From assembly GCA_011525845.1 (NCBI GenBank), contig WYBP01000008.1:124001-188000 (forward strand): a DNA stretch of 64,000 nt, in the 5' to 3' direction. The notes beneath the pieces are model-generated. The model did no database searches. It saw only the letters and a list, made by a program, of their open reading frames with translations, and was not told the DNA's origin. A program made the position numbers and the translations under genes. This document shows, piece by piece, positions 44,982-54,353 of the stretch (position 1 is its first letter; the number at the start of each line of letters is the position of its first letter). Source of the stretch: Gemmatimonadaceae bacterium (GTDB lineage Bacteria; Gemmatimonadota; Gemmatimonadetes; Gemmatimonadales; Gemmatimonadaceae).

Positions 44982-46646
44982 TCAGGGCACCGCCCGCACG
45001 CCGCAGCTCCCGTCCGCGGCACGCATGGATGGATAGCTCACGCCGAGCTGGTCGAGATAGGTCCTGAAGCGCGATGCGTCGTAGTAGTAGGGCCGCATCT
45101 GCTCGCGGTACCTGGCCAGGATGTTCGCGTTCAGGTCGGTCGCGGGGCGGTCCTGCGGACGCACGAACGACTCGTACTTGATGTCCTTGGTCTGCACGGT
45201 GCGGTAGTAGTCCCAGGCGTCGGCCACAAGCTTCGGCGTGGTGAGCACGTCGTACATCGTGAGCGCGAGCGCCTTGGCGCCGGCGGTCGCGCCCTTGTGC
45301 GCGATGGGCGTGGCCATCGCGATCGCGTCGGCCCAGTTGTGGCCCGGTGTGCCGGGGACGTTGGAGGGATAGAAGAGCTGCACCGTCGGCACGGCCCAGG
45401 AGACGTCCCCGATGTCGTCCGAGCCGCCCCCCTTCCGGTCCGCCTCGTTCGCGGGCGGGTGCTCGAGGCCGAAGGTGGTCGTGTCGAGCCCCGTCTCGGG
45501 CTGTCCCATCTCCTTCTGGATGGCCTTCGCGAAGCGCACGTCGTCCGGCGACCAGCGCGGCATCCCGACGCGTCCGATGTTCGCCGCCAGCGCCTCGGCG
45601 ACGGGCTTGTTGAAGTGCGGCGGCCAGGCGGCGCCGAGCACGCGCACGCTCGAGAGCCGCGTCCCGGTCATCATCGCCGCACCCTGCGCGACGGAATCCG
45701 CGACGGCCCACATCCCGCGGATCCGCGGCGCGTCGAGCTCGCGGAGGAAGTACCAGACGGAGGCGGTGGCCGGCACCACGTTCGGCTGGTCGCCGCCGTC
45801 GCGGATCACGTAGTGCGAGCGCGTCTCCGTGCGGAGGTGCTCGCGCCGGAAGTTCCAGCCGGCGTTCATCAGCTCCACGGCATCGAGCGCGCTGCGCCCG
45901 CGCCAGGGCGCGCCGGCCCCGTGTGCGGTGGTCCCCTCGAACGAGTAGAGCAGCGAGACGAGACCGCTGTACTCGTTCGGCGCGCCCCACGGGGTGGAGA
46001 ATCGGTCATACACGTGCGTGAAGAAGCTCACGTCCACGTCCTTGAAGAGCCCCGCCGCGGTGAAGAACGCCTTGGTGCCGAGCTGCTCCTCCGCCACGCC
46101 CGGCCAGATCTTGATCGTGCCGGGGAGCCCCTGCTCGGTCATCAGCTTCTTCACCGCGAGCGCCGCCGTGACCACCACGGCCTGTCCCGAGTTGTGGCCC
46201 TCGCCATGCCCGGGTGCGCCCGGGACCATCGGCGTGCGGCAGGCGAGGCCGGGCATCTGCGAGGCCTGCGGGATCGCATCGATGTCCGACCCCAGCGCGA
46301 TCACTGGCTTTCCGCTCCCCCAGGTCGCCACCCAGGCCGTGGGGATCCCGGCGTACCCCTCCTCGACGGTGAAGCCTTCCCGCCGGAGGATCGCGACGAG
46401 GTAGCGCGAGGTCTCGACCTCCTGGAATCCGAGCTCCCCGTAGGAGAAGATCTGGTCGTTGATCTCCTGGGTGAGCTTGGCGCGGGCGTCCACGTCGGCG
46501 ATGAGCGCGCGCTTCGCCGCCTCGGCGCGCGCGTTCGCCTGCCGCGCCTGGGCGGCGACGGGAGAGGCGCCGATGGTGGCACCGATCGTGGCGCCGAGGA
46601 GGACGAGGGCGGCGGTGAGGATCGGGTGCGGGAGGGATCGGGGCAT
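44982..46646 (-). CDS. secreted M20-family amidohydrolase (AbgB-like)
   Basis: ATG 46646 gives 554 residues with a signal peptide (HPILTAALVLLGATIGATIGASPVAAQ). The M20 fold shows GELGFQEVETSRYLVAIL, SDIDAIPQASQ, GHGEGHNSGQAVVVTAALAVKKLM (metal His), IWPGVAEEQLGTKAFF (catalytic EE), and the dimerisation-domain segment FEGTTAHGAGAPWRGRSALDAVELMNAG. It resembles p-aminobenzoyl-glutamate hydrolase subunit B and related aminoacylases, though export suggests use on peptides or N-acyl amino acids from outside. The neighbouring small membrane protein follows directly. Confidence 0.88.
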   Translation of the reverse strand: MPRSLPHPILTAALVLLGATIGATIGASPVAAQARQANARAEAAKRALIADVDARAKLTQEINDQIFSYGELGFQEVETSRYLVAILRREGFTVEEGYAGIPTAWVATWGSGKPVIALGSDIDAIPQASQMPGLACRTPMVPGAPGHGEGHNSGQAVVVTAALAVKKLMTEQGLPGTIKIWPGVAEEQLGTKAFFTAAGLFKDVDVSFFTHVYDRFSTPWGAPNEYSGLVSLLYSFEGTTAHGAGAPWRGRSALDAVELMNAGWNFRREHLRTETRSHYVIRDGGDQPNVVPATASVWYFLRELDAPRIRGMWAVADSVAQGAAMMTGTRLSSVRVLGAAWPPHFNKPVAEALAANIGRVGMPRWSPDDVRFAKAIQKEMGQPETGLDTTTFGLEHPPANEADRKGGGSDDIGDVSWAVPTVQLFYPSNVPGTPGHNWADAIAMATPIAHKGATAGAKALALTMYDVLTTPKLVADAWDYYRTVQTKDIKYESFVRPQDRPATDLNANILARYREQMRPYYYDASRFRTYLDQLGVSYPSMRAADGSCGVRAVP

Positions 46647-46770
46647 CGGTGCGGGGCTCGGGGAGGGGGTGGCCGGCGAGAATGTACCGCCCCTCGCGTC
46701 AGGCGGCTTGTGGACACGCCCGGCCCCCGCCACTATCACGGGGTTCCACGCCACCCTTCGGAGACCCCTG

Positions 46771-47262
46771 ATGCGCGCCGCACTGCCGTTCCTCCTCCTC
46801 GTCCTCACCGCCTGCCGACCCGCGCCGGAGACTCCCGAACGCACCGCGCTGCGCATCATGGACGAGTCCGCCAAGGCGCATACGGCGATCGACGCCATCA
46901 ACATCCGCTACATGCGCTACATGAACGGCAACATGGCGGACTCGGTGGCGTCGCTCTTCATGGAGAACGGCGTGCTGATGCCGCCGAACATGCCGGCCGT
47001 CGTGGGGCGTGAGGAGATCCGCCGGTTCTTCACCGAGAGTCCGCTCCCGCCGGGGGCGGCGTACACCTTCATGGCCGCGGACGTCGTGGCGAACGGGCCC
47101 GAGCTCGTCGAGCGCGGCGAGTTCTCGCTCGCGCTCCCGGCCAGCGGACGGACGCCGGCCGCGACCGTGACCGGGAAGTACCTCGTCCACTGGCGCAACG
47201 TGGGCGGGCGCTGGCTCCAGGCGGCGACGATATGGAACGAGGACACGCCGGTCACCCCATGA
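46771..47262 (+). CDS. SnoaL/DUF4440-like lipoprotein
   Basis: The 163-residue product starts with a lipoprotein signal (RAALPFLLLVLTAC, lipobox Cys) and continues as a NTF2-like cone domain: AIDAINIRYMRYMNGNMADSV, LFMENGVLMPPNMPAVVGREEIRRFF and the C-terminal beta strand KYLVHWRNVGGRWLQAATIWNED. This is the pattern of DUF4440/SgcJ proteins, which bind small molecules or act as simple enzymes. It is coupled to the acyltransferase downstream (ATGA). Confidence 0.75.
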   Translation: MRAALPFLLLVLTACRPAPETPERTALRIMDESAKAHTAIDAINIRYMRYMNGNMADSVASLFMENGVLMPPNMPAVVGREEIRRFFTESPLPPGAAYTFMAADVVANGPELVERGEFSLALPASGRTPAATVTGKYLVHWRNVGGRWLQAATIWNEDTPVTP

Positions 47263-48401
47263 CCGCCGCACCCCGTGAGCGCCTCCTGGCGCTCGACGTG
47301 TTCCGCGGGATGACGATCGCCGGCATGCTCCTCGTGAACAATCCCGGGAGCTGGTCGGCGATCCATCCGCCCCTCGCGCACGCGGCCTGGCACGGATGGA
47401 CGCCGACCGACGTCATCTTCCCCTTCTTCCTCTTCATCGTCGGCATCACGACGCACCTCTCGCTCGCGGGTCGCCGCGCGCGCGGGAGCAGCGAGCGGGA
47501 GATCGTCACGCAGATCCTCCGGCGCGGCGCCCTGATCGTCCTCTTCGGCTGGATCCTCGGCTGGTTCCCCTTCTGGCCGCTCGAGCGCTTCACCGAGATG
47601 CGGATCCCGGGCGTGCTGCAGCGGATCGGCGTGGCGTACATCTGTGCCGCGCTCCTCACGCTGCGCGGGACGCTCAAGCAGCAGGTGGCGATCGTGGCGA
47701 CCCTGCTCCTGGGCTACTGGTTCGCGATGACGCTCCTCCCGGTGCCCGGCCAGGAGGGGATCGGCGCGGACTGGCTGGACGAGCCGGGCAAGACACTCGC
47801 CGCGTGGGTGGATCGTGCGATGCTCGACGGGCACCTCTGGCGGCAGAGCCGCACCTGGGATCCGGAGGGAGTGCTCTCGACCATCCCCGCGATCGGCACG
47901 GCGATGCTCGGCGTCTTCGCGGGACGGTGGATCCGCGCGGAGCGCTCGCTCGAGGAGCGGCTGGCCGGCCTCTTCGCCGTGGGCGCCATCACGATGGTGC
48001 TCGGGCTCATGTGGAACTGGTCGTTCCCGATCAACAAGTCGCTCTGGACCTCGAGCTACGTGCTCTTCACCGCCGGCATGGCCGCGACGGCGCTGGCCAC
48101 GATCCTCTGGATCACCGACGTGCACCGGGTGCGGTGGTGGACGCGACCCTTCGTGATCTACGGCGTGAACCCGATCATCGCGTTCGTCGGCTCGGGGATG
48201 ATGGCGCGGCTGATCTACTCGCTCTGGAAGGTGGAGTACGCCGGGGCGCCGACGTCGGTGCAGGCCGTGGTGTACCGGGAGCTCTTCGCGAGTTGGCTCG
48301 CGCCGAAGAACGCGTCGCTGGCGTTCGCGCTCGCGTTCGTGACGGTCTGGCTGGGGATCCTCTGGGTGCTGGACCGCAGGGGGATCTACTTCAAGGTCTG
48401 A
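47259..48401 (+). CDS. heparan-alpha-glucosaminide acetyltransferase-like membrane protein (DUF5009)
   Basis: The 380-residue protein has about ten helices and the family's conserved start RLLALDVFRGMTIAGMLLVNNPG, then HAAWHGWTPTDVIFPFFLFIVG (with the His that in the human lysosomal HGSNAT family is thought to carry the acetyl group) and FTEMRIPGVLQRIGVAYICAA. Bacterial members (NagX-like) are predicted to acetylate amino sugars across the inner membrane. The start overlaps the lipoprotein stop by 4 nt. Confidence 0.85.
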   Translation: MTAAPRERLLALDVFRGMTIAGMLLVNNPGSWSAIHPPLAHAAWHGWTPTDVIFPFFLFIVGITTHLSLAGRRARGSSEREIVTQILRRGALIVLFGWILGWFPFWPLERFTEMRIPGVLQRIGVAYICAALLTLRGTLKQQVAIVATLLLGYWFAMTLLPVPGQEGIGADWLDEPGKTLAAWVDRAMLDGHLWRQSRTWDPEGVLSTIPAIGTAMLGVFAGRWIRAERSLEERLAGLFAVGAITMVLGLMWNWSFPINKSLWTSSYVLFTAGMAATALATILWITDVHRVRWWTRPFVIYGVNPIIAFVGSGMMARLIYSLWKVEYAGAPTSVQAVVYRELFASWLAPKNASLAFALAFVTVWLGILWVLDRRGIYFKV

Positions 48402-48495
48402 CGGCGGGTGGCGGCGCGGGGTGGCCCAACGCCGGGGCGTGTCGCAACGTTGTGCAGTCAGACCGCGCTCCCGGACCCCCACCCCCTGGCCGCTC

Positions 48496-51400
48496 ATGCC
48501 CGCCATCCGTCCGTTCCCCACGCTCGCGCTCCCGCTCCTCTTCGCCCTCGGCGCTGCCGCCGCGACGCCAAGCGCGCTCCAGCAGGGCTTCGAGCCCGTC
48601 ACGCTCGACTCCGCCTTCCTCGCGCAGTACAAGTGGCGGAACATCGGCCCCGACCGGGGCGGGCGCTCGATCGCCGCGAGCGGCGTGAAGGGGCGTCGAC
48701 ACGAGGCGTACTTCGGCGCCACCGGCGGCGGGCTCTGGAAGACGATGGACAGCGGCTCCACCTGGTTCCCCGTGACCGACGGGCAGGTCACCTCGGCCTC
48801 GGTGGGCGCCGTGGCCGTGAGCGAGTCGAACCCCGACCTGGTCTTCATCGGGATGGGGGAGACGGCGATCCGCGGCAACATCATGCCGGGGGATGGCGTC
48901 TACCGCAGCGCGGACGCGGGGAAGACCTGGACGCACGTCGGGTTCCGCGAGTCGCACGGCATCTCCAAGATCCGCATCCACCCGACCAACCCCGCGATCG
49001 TCTACGTGGCCTCGTTCGGCAAGTACAGCGTGCCGAGCGCGGAGCGCGGCGTCTTCAAGTCGACCGACGGCGGGACCACCTGGCGCAAGGTGCTGTTCCG
49101 CGATGAGCGGAGCGGCGCGATCGACATCGCCATCGACCGGACGAACCCGAATGTGATGTACGCGGCGCTCTGGGAGGCGTACCGCAAGGAGTACCAGATG
49201 TCGAGCGGCGGGCCCGGGAGCGGGCTCTTCAAGAGCACCGACGGCGGTGAGACCTGGAAGGAGATCACGCGCAACAAGGGGCTCCCCTCCAAGGGACTCG
49301 TGGGACGGATCGGCGTCGCGGTCACCGCGGCGGACCCGCAGCGCGTCTACGCCCTGATCGAGCACGACAGTGGCGGGCTCTACAAGAGCGACGACGCAGG
49401 GGCGACCTGGACGCTGATGAACGACAACCGCTCCATCCGGCAGCGGGCGTTCTACTACACGCACCTCTTCGCCGACCACCAGAACGCGGACGTCGTCTAC
49501 GCGCAGAACACCTCGCTCTTCCGCTCGGCGGACGGCGGGAAGACGATGACCTCGATCGGGAACGGGACGCACGGCGACCACCACGACCTCTGGATCGATC
49601 CCGATGATCCGGCGCACCTGGTCGATGCGAATGACGGCGGGGGCGCGATCTCGCGCGACACCGGCGGGAACTGGACCGACCAGGACTTCCCGACCGCGCA
49701 GTGGTACCACGTGATCACCACGAAGCACATCCCCTACCACGTGTGCGGGTCGCAGCAGGACAACACGACGCTCTGCGTGCCGTTCAACTGGAACCTGAAC
49801 CAGGGGTTCCGGCGCGGCGGCGGGGGCGGCGCGGGTGCAGTAGGCGGAGCGGACGGATCGCGCGGTGGCCCCGGACCGGGCTATCAGGACCCGACCGCGG
49901 GTTCGATGGCCGTGTCGTACCAGGCAGGAGGTGGAGAGCCGGGGTACATCGCGCCCGACCCGCTGGAGCCGGACCTCTTCTACTCGGGCACGAACAACGG
50001 CGGCTACCTCGACAAGTTCAACCGCCGCACCGGGCTCTCACGCGAGGTGAACCCGTACCCCTGGTTCTACTCGGGGGAGCCGTCGAAGGACATCCGCGAG
50101 CGCTGGCAGTGGACCTATCCGATCATCTTCTCGCAGGTGGACCCGAAGCGGCTCTATGTGTCGTCGCAGCGGCTCTGGATGACGATGGACGGCGGACAGA
50201 CCTGGGCGGCGCTGAGCGGTGACCTCACGCGGCGCGACCCGATGACGCAGGAGAAGTCGGGCGGCCCGATCACCGGGGACATGAACGGTCCCGAGGTGTA
50301 CGCGACGATCTTCTCCGTGGCGCCCGGGAAGCGGGACGTGAACGTCATCTGGACCGGATCGGACGACGGGCTCGTGCACGTGACGCGCGACGGCGGGAAG
50401 AGCTGGACGAACGTGACACCGAAGGAGATGCCCGACTTCGGCCGCGTGAGCCAGATCGACGCGTCGGTCTTCGACGACGGCACCGCGTACGTCTCGGTGC
50501 GCAAGCCACTGCTCGATGATTTCTCGCCGTACATCTTCCGCACGCGCGACTTCGGCCGCACCTGGACGAAGATCGTCGCCGGCATCCGCGCCGACGACTA
50601 CGTGCACGCGGTGCGCGAGGACCCCACGCGCCGCGGCCTGCTCTACGCCGCGACGCAGCACGGCGTCTACCTCTCGTACGATGATGGCGCGCGCTGGCAG
50701 TCGCTGCGGCTCAACATGCCCGACGTGCCCGTGGCCGACCTGATCGTCGAGGGGAACGAGCTCGTGATCGGCACCCATGGGCGGAGCTTCTGGGTGCTCG
50801 ACAACATCGCGGCCCTCCGGCAGGCGACGCCGCGCGTGCTGGCGGCGGAGTCGCACCTCTACACGCCGGCGCCGGCCGTCCGCTCCGGCACGCCCCTGAC
50901 GATCACCTGGAAGCTCGCGAGCGCGCCGCAGTCGATCGCGCTCGAGGTCCTCGATTCCGCGGGTGCGGTGCTCCGCACCTTCGGACCCGCGCCGGCCGGC
51001 GGGAGTGCCGGCGCGGCGGGGGGCGGGCGGCGCGGCGGCGGAGTGGCCTACATCCCGCGCGCCGCGGGCGTGTCGACCTTCAACTGGGACCTCCGCACGA
51101 CCCCCATCGTCGGGTTCCCCGGGATGATCCTCTGGGGCGCGGGGCTGAACGGACCGGTGGTGCCACCGGGCACGTACACGCTCCGATTGGTGGCGGACGG
51201 CCGCGCGCTCACGGCGCCGCTCGTGGTGAAGCGGAACCCGCTCCTCCCCGACGTCACCGACGCCGACCTGCACGCGCAGTACCAGTTCGGGCGCCAGGTG
51301 CGCGACAAGGCGACCGAGGCCAACCAGTCGGTGATCGAGATCCGGCGCGTGAAGGACCAGCTCGCGGACCGGCTCAAGAAGTCCAGCGACCGCGCCCTCC

Positions 51401-51741
51401 GGACCTCCGGCGCCGCGCTGACCACCAACGCCTCCGCGGTCGAGGAGCGGATCTACCAGGTGAAGAACCAGAGCGGGCAGGACCCGCTCAACTTCCCTAT
51501 CCGCGTGAACAACCGGCTGGCGAACCTGCTCTCGATGGCGGAGCGCGGGGACGGGAGGCCGACCACCAACATGCCGGAGATCTTCGGGATCCTCACCGCG
51601 GAGCTGAAGGGCTACACGGACCAGCTCGCCAGGGTCTGGAGCACCGACCTGATGGCGGTGAACAAGGAGTTGGCGCGCCTCAGCCTGCCGCTGCTCGACC
51701 CGAAGTGCGAGAAGGTGGAGGGGTGCCCGCCGACACCCTGA
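48496..51741 (+). CDS. exported sortilin/BNR-repeat (VPS10-type) beta-propeller protein
   Basis: ATG 48496 gives 1081 residues with a signal peptide (IRPFPTLALPLLFALGAAAATPS). Many BNR/Asp-box units follow (for example GVYRSADAGKTWTHVG, GVFKSTDGGTTWRKV, GLFKSTDGGETWKEI, GLYKSDDAGATWTL, and later DGGKSWTNV), consistent with two large beta-propellers, and a Gly-rich loop near residue 455. The C-terminus (about 800 on) has a beta-sandwich region and a helical tail (DLHAQYQFGRQVRDKATEANQS). It is often labelled glycosyl hydrolase, but no catalytic acid pair is evident. Large families of such proteins are typical of Gemmatimonadota. Function unknown; carbohydrate or protein binding outside the cell is likely. 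Confidence 0.85.
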   Translation: MPAIRPFPTLALPLLFALGAAAATPSALQQGFEPVTLDSAFLAQYKWRNIGPDRGGRSIAASGVKGRRHEAYFGATGGGLWKTMDSGSTWFPVTDGQVTSASVGAVAVSESNPDLVFIGMGETAIRGNIMPGDGVYRSADAGKTWTHVGFRESHGISKIRIHPTNPAIVYVASFGKYSVPSAERGVFKSTDGGTTWRKVLFRDERSGAIDIAIDRTNPNVMYAALWEAYRKEYQMSSGGPGSGLFKSTDGGETWKEITRNKGLPSKGLVGRIGVAVTAADPQRVYALIEHDSGGLYKSDDAGATWTLMNDNRSIRQRAFYYTHLFADHQNADVVYAQNTSLFRSADGGKTMTSIGNGTHGDHHDLWIDPDDPAHLVDANDGGGAISRDTGGNWTDQDFPTAQWYHVITTKHIPYHVCGSQQDNTTLCVPFNWNLNQGFRRGGGGGAGAVGGADGSRGGPGPGYQDPTAGSMAVSYQAGGGEPGYIAPDPLEPDLFYSGTNNGGYLDKFNRRTGLSREVNPYPWFYSGEPSKDIRERWQWTYPIIFSQVDPKRLYVSSQRLWMTMDGGQTWAALSGDLTRRDPMTQEKSGGPITGDMNGPEVYATIFSVAPGKRDVNVIWTGSDDGLVHVTRDGGKSWTNVTPKEMPDFGRVSQIDASVFDDGTAYVSVRKPLLDDFSPYIFRTRDFGRTWTKIVAGIRADDYVHAVREDPTRRGLLYAATQHGVYLSYDDGARWQSLRLNMPDVPVADLIVEGNELVIGTHGRSFWVLDNIAALRQATPRVLAAESHLYTPAPAVRSGTPLTITWKLASAPQSIALEVLDSAGAVLRTFGPAPAGGSAGAAGGGRRGGGVAYIPRAAGVSTFNWDLRTTPIVGFPGMILWGAGLNGPVVPPGTYTLRLVADGRALTAPLVVKRNPLLPDVTDADLHAQYQFGRQVRDKATEANQSVIEIRRVKDQLADRLKKSSDRALRTSGAALTTNASAVEERIYQVKNQSGQDPLNFPIRVNNRLANLLSMAERGDGRPTTNMPEIFGILTAELKGYTDQLARVWSTDLMAVNKELARLSLPLLDPKCEKVEGCPPTP

Positions 51742-51747
51742 GGCCCT

Positions 51748-52647
51748 CTACGCCGCGAAGATCGCGTGCGCCTCGGCGAGCTTCGCGATCGGGTCGCGCG
51801 TCGGGATGAACTCGTGCGCGACGAAGCCGGTGAAGCCCGTGGCCGCGATGGCGCGGGCGATCCGGCCGTAGTTGAGCTCCTGCGTGTCGTCGAGCTCATG
51901 CCGGCCCGGGACGCCCGCAGTGTGGTAGTGGCCGATCAGGGGCGCGTACTGTCCGATCGTTCGCACCACGTCCCCTTCCATGATCTGCATGTGGTAGACG
52001 TCGTACAGGAGCTTGAAGCGGGGTGACCCCACCGCGCGCGCGACCTGGGCCGCCCACTCGGTGCGGTCGGCGTGGTAGTCCTTGTGGTCCACCTTGCTGT
52101 TCAGCATCTCCATCACGACGGTCACGCCATGTCGCTCGGCGGCGGGCATGATCCGCCGCAGCCCCGCGGCGCAGTTGGCGATGCCGTCGCCGTCGCTCAT
52201 CCCGCGGCGGTTGCCGGAGAACACGATCATCTGCGGGACGCCGGCGCGCGCCACGAGCGGGAGGAGGCGCTCGCTCTCCGCGACGAGCTTGTCGTGGAGG
52301 TCGGGGCGGTTCCATCCGTCGGGGATCGGACCCGGTCCGTTCGCCACGGCGCAGACGAGGCCGTGCGCGCGCGGCACCTCCCACTCGTTCTCGCCGAGCA
52401 GGTCGATGGCCGAGAGCCCGATCCGCCTGGCCTCGCGGCAGAGCTCGTCGAGCGGCATCCGCGAGAAGCACCAGCGGGCGACGCTCTGCCGGTAGGGCGG
52501 GGCGGCGGGCGCGCCGCCCGCGACGGCGGCGGAATCGGCCTCCGCCGCGTGCGCCGCGCGTGCCACGCCTCCGCCGCGTCCGACACCCGCGGCAACGAGC
52601 GCCGCGCCCGCGCCCGCCTTCAGGACATCGCGTCGAGTGGGACTCAC
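51748..52647 (-). CDS. Tat-exported sugar isomerase/epimerase (AP endonuclease-2-type TIM barrel)
   Basis: The 299-residue product begins with a Tat-type leader (PTRRDVLKAGAGAALVAAG) and continues as a xylose-isomerase-like TIM barrel: LCREARRIGLSAIDLL, VPQMIVFSGNRRG, HGVTVVMEMLNSKVDH (Glu), FKLLYDVYHMQIMEGD (Asp/His), IGHYHTAGVPGRHELDD and GFVAHEFIPTRDP. These Glu, Asp, His positions match the metal ligands of the hydroxypyruvate isomerase-like group. The GTG start overlaps the GMC oxidoreductase stop (GTGA), placing it third in the dehydrogenase operon. A role on 3-keto or related oxidised sugars is an inference. Confidence 0.88.
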   Translation of the reverse strand: MSPTRRDVLKAGAGAALVAAGVGRGGGVARAAHAAEADSAAVAGGAPAAPPYRQSVARWCFSRMPLDELCREARRIGLSAIDLLGENEWEVPRAHGLVCAVANGPGPIPDGWNRPDLHDKLVAESERLLPLVARAGVPQMIVFSGNRRGMSDGDGIANCAAGLRRIMPAAERHGVTVVMEMLNSKVDHKDYHADRTEWAAQVARAVGSPRFKLLYDVYHMQIMEGDVVRTIGQYAPLIGHYHTAGVPGRHELDDTQELNYGRIARAIAATGFTGFVAHEFIPTRDPIAKLAEAHAIFAA

Positions 52648-54353
52648 AGCTCTCCCCGTGTGATGCGCTCCACCGCGCTGGCCACCGCGCGCGCCGTGAG
52701 CGCCATGTAGGTGATGCTCGGATTCTGGCAGGCGCTGCTCGCCATGCACGCGCCGTCGGTGACGAACACGTTCGGCACCTCCCAGAGCGCGTTGTTCCCG
52801 TCGCAGACGGAGACGTCCGCGGAGCGTCCCATCCGCGCGCCCCCCATCTCGTGGATGCAGAGCCCCGGCGGCACGTCGGGACGGTTCTGCCGGATGTTCG
52901 TGGCGCCCGCGGCCTCGAGCATCTCGGTGGCCGAGGTGACCATGTCGCGCATCATCGCGCGCTCGTTCTCCCCCCAGGTGCAGTCGATCCGGAGCGCGGG
53001 GATCCCCCACGCGTCCTTGGCGACCGGGTCGAGTGCCACCTGGTTGTCCTCGCGTGGCAGCGTCTCCCCCCAGCCGTTGATGCCGATCGTCCAGGGCTGG
53101 AGCTCCGAGAGCCAGCGCGCCTTGAAATCGGCGCCATGGCCGCCGTCGTTCCAGCGGCTCCGCCCGGATCCCCCCTGCATCCCGTAGCCGCGCAGGAAGT
53201 CCTTGCTGGCCGGCGACGACTGCGTGTTCCGGAAGCGCGCGACGTAGATGCCGTTCGGGCGGCGGCCGTCCGTCCGCCGGTCCTCGAAGCCGGGCATCGT
53301 GCCCCCCGCGCCCCAGAGCATGTGATGGTCCATCACGTACTTCCCGAGCGTGCCGCTCGCGTTCCCCATCCCCTGCGGATGCGCCGCGCTCCGCGAGTTG
53401 AGCAGGATCCGCGTGGACTCGAAGGCCGAGGCGCAGAGGAAGACCACGCGCGCCTCGAACTCGAGCTCCGCGCGCGACCGGGCGTCGATCACCCGCACGC
53501 CCCGGGCGCGCCCCGACCGCGGGTCGTGCACCACCTCGGCCACCACGCTCCAGGGACGGAGGGTGAGCCGCCCCGTGCGCGCCGCGGCCGGGAGCGTGGA
53601 GCCGTTGCTCGAGAAGTACGAGTGCGTGATGCACCCGCGCTCGCAGGGGCCGCAGTAGTGGCAGGCGGCTCGCCCGTTGTGCTCCTCGGTGAGGACCGCC
53701 GTGCGCCCGATGGTCAGCACACGCTGGCCGCCGAACGCCGCGAGGATCCGTTCGCGCGCGTGGCGCTCGACGCAGGTCAGCTCCATCGGCTTCAGGAAGA
53801 CGCCGTCCGGCAGCTGCTCCAGCCCCTCGGCCGCGCCCGAGACGCCGATGAAGCGTTCCACGTGCTCGTACCAAGGCGCGAGGTCCGCGTAGCGGATGGG
53901 CCAGTCCGTGCCGTGGCCGTCCTTCGCGTTCGCCTCGAAGTCGAGGTCGCTCCAGCGGTAGACCTGGCGGCCCCAGGTGAGGGAGCGTCCGCCGACCTGT
54001 CGACCGCGGATCCAACGGAAGGGTGCGCCCTCAGGAGTGGTGTACGGGTTCTCGCGGTCGTTGACGAAGAACTTCGCGCCCCACTCGTCGCAGGCGTAGC
54101 ACTCGCGTTGCACCGGTTGGTCGCGGGAGAGTGCGGCGCGGTCGCCGTAGCCGCGGAATCGCACGTCGTACGGCTGCACGTGCTCGACGTAGTCGACCGC
54201 CGGGTCGATCGGGCCGCCGGCCTCGAGGACGAGGGTGTGGAGCCCACGCTCCGTGAGCTCCTTCGCGGCCCAGCCGCCGCTGATCCCCGAGCCCACGACG
54301 ATCGCGTCGTAGCGCCGACGTTCCTGCAGCGGGAGACGGCGAGACTCAGCCAT
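52644..54353 (-). CDS. GMC-family FAD oxidoreductase with Cys cluster
   Basis: The 569-residue protein has the FAD motif YDAIVVGSGISGGWAAKELTE (19-32), GGRSLTWGRQVYRW, and at the C-terminus the GMC pair CIHEMGGARMG (active His) and NPSITYMALTARA. Residues 231-241 hold C231-x2-C234-x2-C237-x3-C241 (CHYCGPCERGC), a cluster that in FAD-dependent sugar dehydrogenases of related type binds an Fe-S centre. It lacks its own signal peptide and would be carried out by the Tat-bearing partner upstream. Such enzymes oxidise sugars or polyols and pass electrons to cytochromes. Confidence 0.92.
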   Translation of the reverse strand: MAESRRLPLQERRRYDAIVVGSGISGGWAAKELTERGLHTLVLEAGGPIDPAVDYVEHVQPYDVRFRGYGDRAALSRDQPVQRECYACDEWGAKFFVNDRENPYTTPEGAPFRWIRGRQVGGRSLTWGRQVYRWSDLDFEANAKDGHGTDWPIRYADLAPWYEHVERFIGVSGAAEGLEQLPDGVFLKPMELTCVERHARERILAAFGGQRVLTIGRTAVLTEEHNGRAACHYCGPCERGCITHSYFSSNGSTLPAAARTGRLTLRPWSVVAEVVHDPRSGRARGVRVIDARSRAELEFEARVVFLCASAFESTRILLNSRSAAHPQGMGNASGTLGKYVMDHHMLWGAGGTMPGFEDRRTDGRRPNGIYVARFRNTQSSPASKDFLRGYGMQGGSGRSRWNDGGHGADFKARWLSELQPWTIGINGWGETLPREDNQVALDPVAKDAWGIPALRIDCTWGENERAMMRDMVTSATEMLEAAGATNIRQNRPDVPPGLCIHEMGGARMGRSADVSVCDGNNALWEVPNVFVTDGACMASSACQNPSITYMALTARAVASAVERITRGEL